In this document: positions 6,248 to 8,878 of the stretch, one piece after another
Layout: each line of letters opens with the position of its first letter
Numbering within the stretch: the stretch's first letter is position 1
NCBI GenBank assembly: GCA_003157055.1
Contig: PMIG01000233.1
Coordinates: 280 to 9,157 of the forward strand
DNA: 8,878 nucleotides
Direction of reading: 5' to 3'
Source: Bacteroidales bacterium
GTDB taxonomy: Bacteria; Bacteroidota; Bacteroidia; Bacteroidales; VadinHA17
Made by a program: the position numbers and the translations under genes
The notes under the pieces: model-generated
Told to the model about the DNA's origin: nothing
Databases searched by the model: none
What the model saw: the letters and a program-made list of their open reading frames with translations, nothing else

Positions 6248-7365
6248 TGGTATTTGCCAGGTCTTTTGAGTGTGTTGGTAAGCAGAAGAATACCGTTGAT
6301 CAATGGGGAAAAGATATCAAATAATAATGAATAACCTGCCATCCCGGGTTCATTTAATTTTTTCTGAACGAGCGCCACTACGGTAATCTGCGTTATAAGC
6401 CTCAGTCCAAAGATCCCTAAAGCGTATTGCCATAGAAATGGAAGCGAAAGAAGGATAATGAAAGCAGCGTAAAAGATTATTCTTGATGTTGGTTCAGCAA
6501 CAAGAAGAAACTTGTCGCGGAATTTATAGTAAGGTGCTGTAGTAAGATGTCTCCTCTTTTGAATTTTCCATTCACTGAAACTGTTACAGGGGAGCGACCT
6601 TGTATGGCTGGTGTGCCTGAATTCGACAGCTGTATTAGACTCATTTGCATTGGAATTGACAAACAGATCATCATCGCCTGAGATGACATGATTATATGAA
6701 CCGAAGCCTTTATTCTCAAAAAAAAGAGACCTTTTGTACGCGAGGTTCCTTCCGACACCCATATACGGAACTCCCCGGATAGCCATTCCCAGGTATTGCA
6801 TTGCGATTGTCATACAGTCGTACCGTATATACTTATTGAGCAGCCCATTTTTATTAAGGTATCCTCCATACCCGAGAACAAAATCGGTCTTATCATCAAA
6901 ATGTGAGGCGATGCCTTCGAGCCAATGAGGTGATTCCGGCCTGCAATCTGCATCAGTGAAGACAAGGATTTCATTTTTTGCAGCCTTTATACCGATGAAC
7001 TGTGCAAATTTCTTGTTATGCGTGAATTTGGGATCTCTATTAACATTTGAGATTCTCAGGTGAGGATATATTTTCAGAAAGTTACCCAGGATTTCATACG
7101 AATTATCTTCGGAGCAATCGTTAACCACAATAACTTCATAATCATGATATTCCTGTTTAAGAACAGATGGAAGGAAGCTTTTCAGGTTTTCTGCCTCATT
7201 CCTTGCGCAGATAATTACTGAAACAGGTTTCCTGGCCGGCATGTCATTTTTAACCTTTCTGACGAACACTGCAAGATAAAACCATAGATAATAGAATAAC
7301 TGAACTGCCGAGGCGACACTGAACAGGACAAAAAGAATTATCGGGAAGAGATCATTATGGAACAT
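6238..7365 (-). CDS. Membrane-associated family 2 glycosyltransferase
   Basis: A 375-residue GT-A fold transferase that moves a sugar from a nucleotide-activated donor to an envelope acceptor at the inner membrane. A hydrophobic N-terminal segment (about 7-36) anchors it. The GT2 catalytic domain starts at PVSVIICARNEAENL (47-61), with VIVVNDCSEDNS (78-89) and the metal-binding DAD at 138-140 (VFTDADCRPES). It continues with a GDDDLF acidic motif (230-235), where the catalytic base is expected, and QKRRH (269-273) in place of the usual QxxRW. Further hydrophobic segments at about 295-332 and 345-363 suggest two or three C-terminal helices, as in processive or polyprenyl-linked GT2 enzymes. 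Donor and acceptor are unknown. It is the first gene of a run overlapping the sigma factor by 10 nt. A near-miss -7 box (TATTTTG) lies just upstream of ATG 7365. Divergent tgt starts 147 nt away. Confidence 0.9.
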   Translation of the reverse strand: MFHNDLFPIILFVLFSVASAVQLFYYLWFYLAVFVRKVKNDMPARKPVSVIICARNEAENLKSFLPSVLKQEYHDYEVIVVNDCSEDNSYEILGNFLKIYPHLRISNVNRDPKFTHNKKFAQFIGIKAAKNEILVFTDADCRPESPHWLEGIASHFDDKTDFVLGYGGYLNKNGLLNKYIRYDCMTIAMQYLGMAIRGVPYMGVGRNLAYKRSLFFENKGFGSYNHVISGDDDLFVNSNANESNTAVEFRHTSHTRSLPCNSFSEWKIQKRRHLTTAPYYKFRDKFLLVAEPTSRIIFYAAFIILLSLPFLWQYALGIFGLRLITQITVVALVQKKLNEPGMAGYSLLFDIFSPLINGILLLTNTLKRPGKYQWK

Positions 7366-7511
7366 AACTGGATGTCAAAATAGCATGGCAATATTATATA
7401 AGATAATCGGAATCGAAGGATAGTTTTTCTGAAATATGAAAAAAATTACTCATTATTTTCTGAGACCGGCGGGATGGATTACATTTGTTGTGCCGGAATC
7501 AGGTTTATATT
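7366..7511. other. Divergent intergenic region between glycosyltransferase and tgt
   Basis: A 146-nt AT-rich spacer that must carry promoters for both directions. Toward tgt it holds a consensus -7 box (7480-7488). Toward the glycosyltransferase only an imperfect TATTTTG is seen close to its ATG. I found no preQ1 riboswitch-like stem with its A-rich tail and no strong hairpin. Confidence 0.5.
7480..7488 (+). promoter_or_regulatory. Bacteroidota-type -7 promoter box for tgt
   Basis: TACATTTGT matches TAnnTTTG exactly and lies 23 nt before the tgt ATG at 7512, implying a leader of about 15-20 nt. About 19 nt upstream there is TTTTC rather than a clear TTG, so the -33 element is weak. The box overlaps the in-frame TTG at 7485, which argues against that codon being the start of tgt. 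Confidence 0.55.
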
Positions 7512-8639
7512 ATGTTCAGAATTCAGACTTTAGACAAAGATTCAAATGCAAGAACAGGGTTTCTGACGACACCTCATGGCGAAATTCCAACTCCTATCTT
7601 CATGCCTGTTGGAACCGGCGGAACAGTAAAAGGCATACTTCAGAGAGATCTTGCCGGGGAAATTGATGCAAAGATCATTCTGGGAAATACATACCATCTG
7701 TATCTTCGTCCCGGTACAGAAGTTATCATGGGGGCTGGAGGATTGCACCGGTTCATGTCATGGGATCGTCCGATACTTACCGACAGCGGAGGTTACCAGG
7801 TCTTTTCGCTGGCCGGCAACAGGAAGCTCACTGATGAGGGAGCAGTTTTCAAATCACATATTGATGGTTCAAAACATACTTTCACACCGGAGAGTGTCGT
7901 TGATATACAACGTATTATCGGATCTGATATAATGATGGTACTTGATGAGTGCGCTCCCTTCCCATGTGATTACCAGTATGCCCAGAAATCGGTGCAACTG
8001 ACTCACCAGTGGCTTGAAAGGGCCATTGAAAGGTTCAGGGCCACGGATCCGTTATGGGGTATGGAGCAATATCTTTTCCCGATAGTTCAGGGTGGAACAT
8101 TTGACGACCTGAGGAAATTATCGGCTGAAAAAATTGCAGCTTCCGGGATGGCCGGTAATGCAATTGGAGGTTTATCAGTTGGAGAACCGGCAGAAGAGAT
8201 GTACAGGACGATTGAAGTAGTAAATGAGATACTTCCCCTGGACAAGCCGAGATATCTGATGGGGGTCGGAACCCCTGTGAACATTCTTGAGGCAATCGGG
8301 AGAGGCATTGACATGTTCGACTGTGTAATGCCGACTCGTAACGGAAGAAACGGAATGCTTTTTACTACTGGGGGTATAATTAACATAAAGAACAGACAGT
8401 GGATGAATGATTTCAGCCCGATTGACACCGGAATCCCATGCACTGTGAGCAATACTTATTCCAAAGCTTACCTCCGGCATCTGGTAATTTCAGGAGAGAT
8501 ACTCGGATCTCAGATCTCGAGCATTCATAACCTGGCATTTTATTTATATCTTGTGTCAGAGGCAAGAAATAAGATCAACAAAGGAGATTTTACAAAATGG
8601 AAGGGATCAATGATAAAAAAACTGTCAGAGAGGCTTTAG
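7512..8639 (+). CDS. tgt: tRNA-guanine transglycosylase (queuine tRNA-ribosyltransferase)
   Basis: Exchanges G34 in the anticodon of Asp, Asn, His and Tyr tRNAs for preQ1, a central step in queuosine formation. It has 375 residues from ATG 7512, the same length as the E. coli enzyme. Catalytic residues are visible: D91 in LTDSGGYQVFSL (general acid/base) and the nucleophile D270 in FDCVMPTRNGRNG. The substrate-pocket GGLSVGEP is at 219-226, and VQGGTFDDLR at 192-201. The structural zinc site, normally CxCxxC plus His, is degraded. Aligning on H339 (29 residues after C310, as in known enzymes) gives I308, C310 and S313, so two of three cysteines are missing. From memory this is shared by other Bacteroidota TGTs. 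The in-frame TTG at 7485 lies in the promoter box and is rejected. The 3' end overlaps the next gene by 43 nt. Confidence 0.95.
   Translation: MFRIQTLDKDSNARTGFLTTPHGEIPTPIFMPVGTGGTVKGILQRDLAGEIDAKIILGNTYHLYLRPGTEVIMGAGGLHRFMSWDRPILTDSGGYQVFSLAGNRKLTDEGAVFKSHIDGSKHTFTPESVVDIQRIIGSDIMMVLDECAPFPCDYQYAQKSVQLTHQWLERAIERFRATDPLWGMEQYLFPIVQGGTFDDLRKLSAEKIAASGMAGNAIGGLSVGEPAEEMYRTIEVVNEILPLDKPRYLMGVGTPVNILEAIGRGIDMFDCVMPTRNGRNGMLFTTGGIINIKNRQWMNDFSPIDTGIPCTVSNTYSKAYLRHLVISGEILGSQISSIHNLAFYLYLVSEARNKINKGDFTKWKGSMIKKLSERL
8583..8586 (+). promoter_or_regulatory. Shine-Dalgarno-like site for the Lpt permease gene
   Basis: A GGAG core within AAAGGAG, located inside the tgt coding sequence, ends 10 nt before the ATG at 8597. 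It is one of the few purine-rich ribosome-binding sites in the window and supports the long overlapping start of the permease. The coordinates mark the GGAG core region. Confidence 0.45.
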
Positions 8640-8878
8640 TCTCCCTGAAGGTTAAAATAATTGACTGGTACATTATCAAGAAGTTCCTGGGCACCTTCTT
8701 CTTCTGCCTTATTCTGATAATGACAATTGCCGTTGTCTTTGACTTTGCCGAGAAGATTGATAATTTCATGCAGCATGCAGCTCCATGGAAGGCTGTTGTC
8801 TTCGAATATTATCTAAACTTCATTCCATATTTTGCCACGCTTTTTGCACCTCTTTTTGTCTTTATTTCAGTTATTTTC
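8597..8878 (+). CDS. LptF/LptG (YjgP/YjgQ) family permease, partial (C-terminus off the right edge)
   Basis: The first 94 codons of an inner-membrane component of the lipopolysaccharide export ABC transporter. With LptB it extracts LPS and passes it to LptC. From ATG 8597 the product begins MEGINDKKTVREALVSLKVK. IIDWYIIKKFLGTFFFCLIL (21-40) follows, the start of transmembrane helix 1 in this family, and VVFDFAEKIDNF (46-57) is the conserved loop after it. A second helix starts near 74 (FIPYFATLFAPLFVFISVIF). The N-terminus is about 15-18 residues longer than typical members, but no other ATG, GTG or TTG lies before the DWYIIKKF motif. That forces a 43-nt overlap with tgt in a different frame. 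LptF and LptG cannot be told apart from this fragment. It is probably co-transcribed with tgt. Confidence 0.88.
   Translation, partial: MEGINDKKTVREALVSLKVKIIDWYIIKKFLGTFFFCLILIMTIAVVFDFAEKIDNFMQHAAPWKAVVFEYYLNFIPYFATLFAPLFVFISVIF

Noticed and set aside
7485..7511. TTG start at 7485 giving tgt nine more N-terminal residues
   Set aside because: The TTG is inside the consensus -7 box. The ATG at 7512 gives the family-typical N-terminus and a length of 375 residues.
7366..7511. preQ1 riboswitch before tgt
   Set aside because: The short C-rich stem-loop and A-rich tail of that class are not visible, and the expected transcript leader is only about 15-20 nt.
7436..7666. Open frame beginning MKKITHYFL upstream of and overlapping tgt
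   Set aside because: It mostly overlaps tgt out of frame, starts upstream of the inferred promoter box, and its translation beyond the first 25 codons looks like a shadow of tgt. A leader peptide role has no support.
8087..8452. 121-codon open frame on the minus strand
   Set aside because: It is antisense to conserved catalytic portions of tgt, with no recognisable domain and no promoter.
1..8878. CRISPR array, insertion sequence, tRNA/rRNA gene or phage-like genes
   Set aside because: No regularly spaced repeats, terminal inverted repeats, transposase-like frames or tRNA-like clover-leaf sequences were seen. Virtually all sequence is accounted for by housekeeping genes.

Overview
The window reads as chromosomal housekeeping DNA from a member of the Bacteroidota, most likely class Bacteroidia. 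The evidence is a protein with a type IX secretion (T9SS) C-terminal sorting domain, promoter boxes of the Bacteroidota form TAnnTTTG, near absence of Shine-Dalgarno sequences, a futalosine-pathway menaquinone gene (mqnE), and a tgt variant that has lost most of its zinc ligands. I see no mobile element, CRISPR array, tRNA or rRNA. No stretch longer than about 150 bases lacks a gene.

Layout: nearly everything from 7365 down to 1 is on the minus strand, and a divergent plus-strand pair runs from 7512 to the right edge. In minus-strand transcription order there are four blocks. (1) A family 2 glycosyltransferase, an ECF sigma factor and rsmG overlap one another (10 nt, then a TGATG stop/start). 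(2) rpmH (ribosomal protein L34), too short for a simple ORF cut-off, has its own promoter and a perfect 10-bp terminator hairpin. (3) mqnE follows; its longest possible start lies inside that terminator, so a start 42 nt downstream is preferred. (4) A membrane-anchored three-PASTA protein, a T9SS cargo protein and an RluD-type pseudouridine synthase (cut by the left edge) form a tight run behind a consensus promoter box.

On the plus strand, tgt (queuosine tRNA modification) starts at 7512 behind a consensus -7 box. It overlaps by 43 nt the start of an LptF/LptG-type lipopolysaccharide-export permease, which is cut by the right edge.

Functional themes are RNA modification and translation (RluD, RsmG, L34, TGT), envelope biogenesis (PASTA protein, glycosyltransferase, Lpt permease, T9SS cargo), respiration (MqnE) and regulation (ECF sigma).

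I did not find a convincing new multi-gene system. The most unusual observations are a secreted T9SS protein whose signal peptide has no ATG, GTG or TTG start (best candidate ATA at 2679), the degraded zinc site in TGT, and the long tgt/permease overlap.
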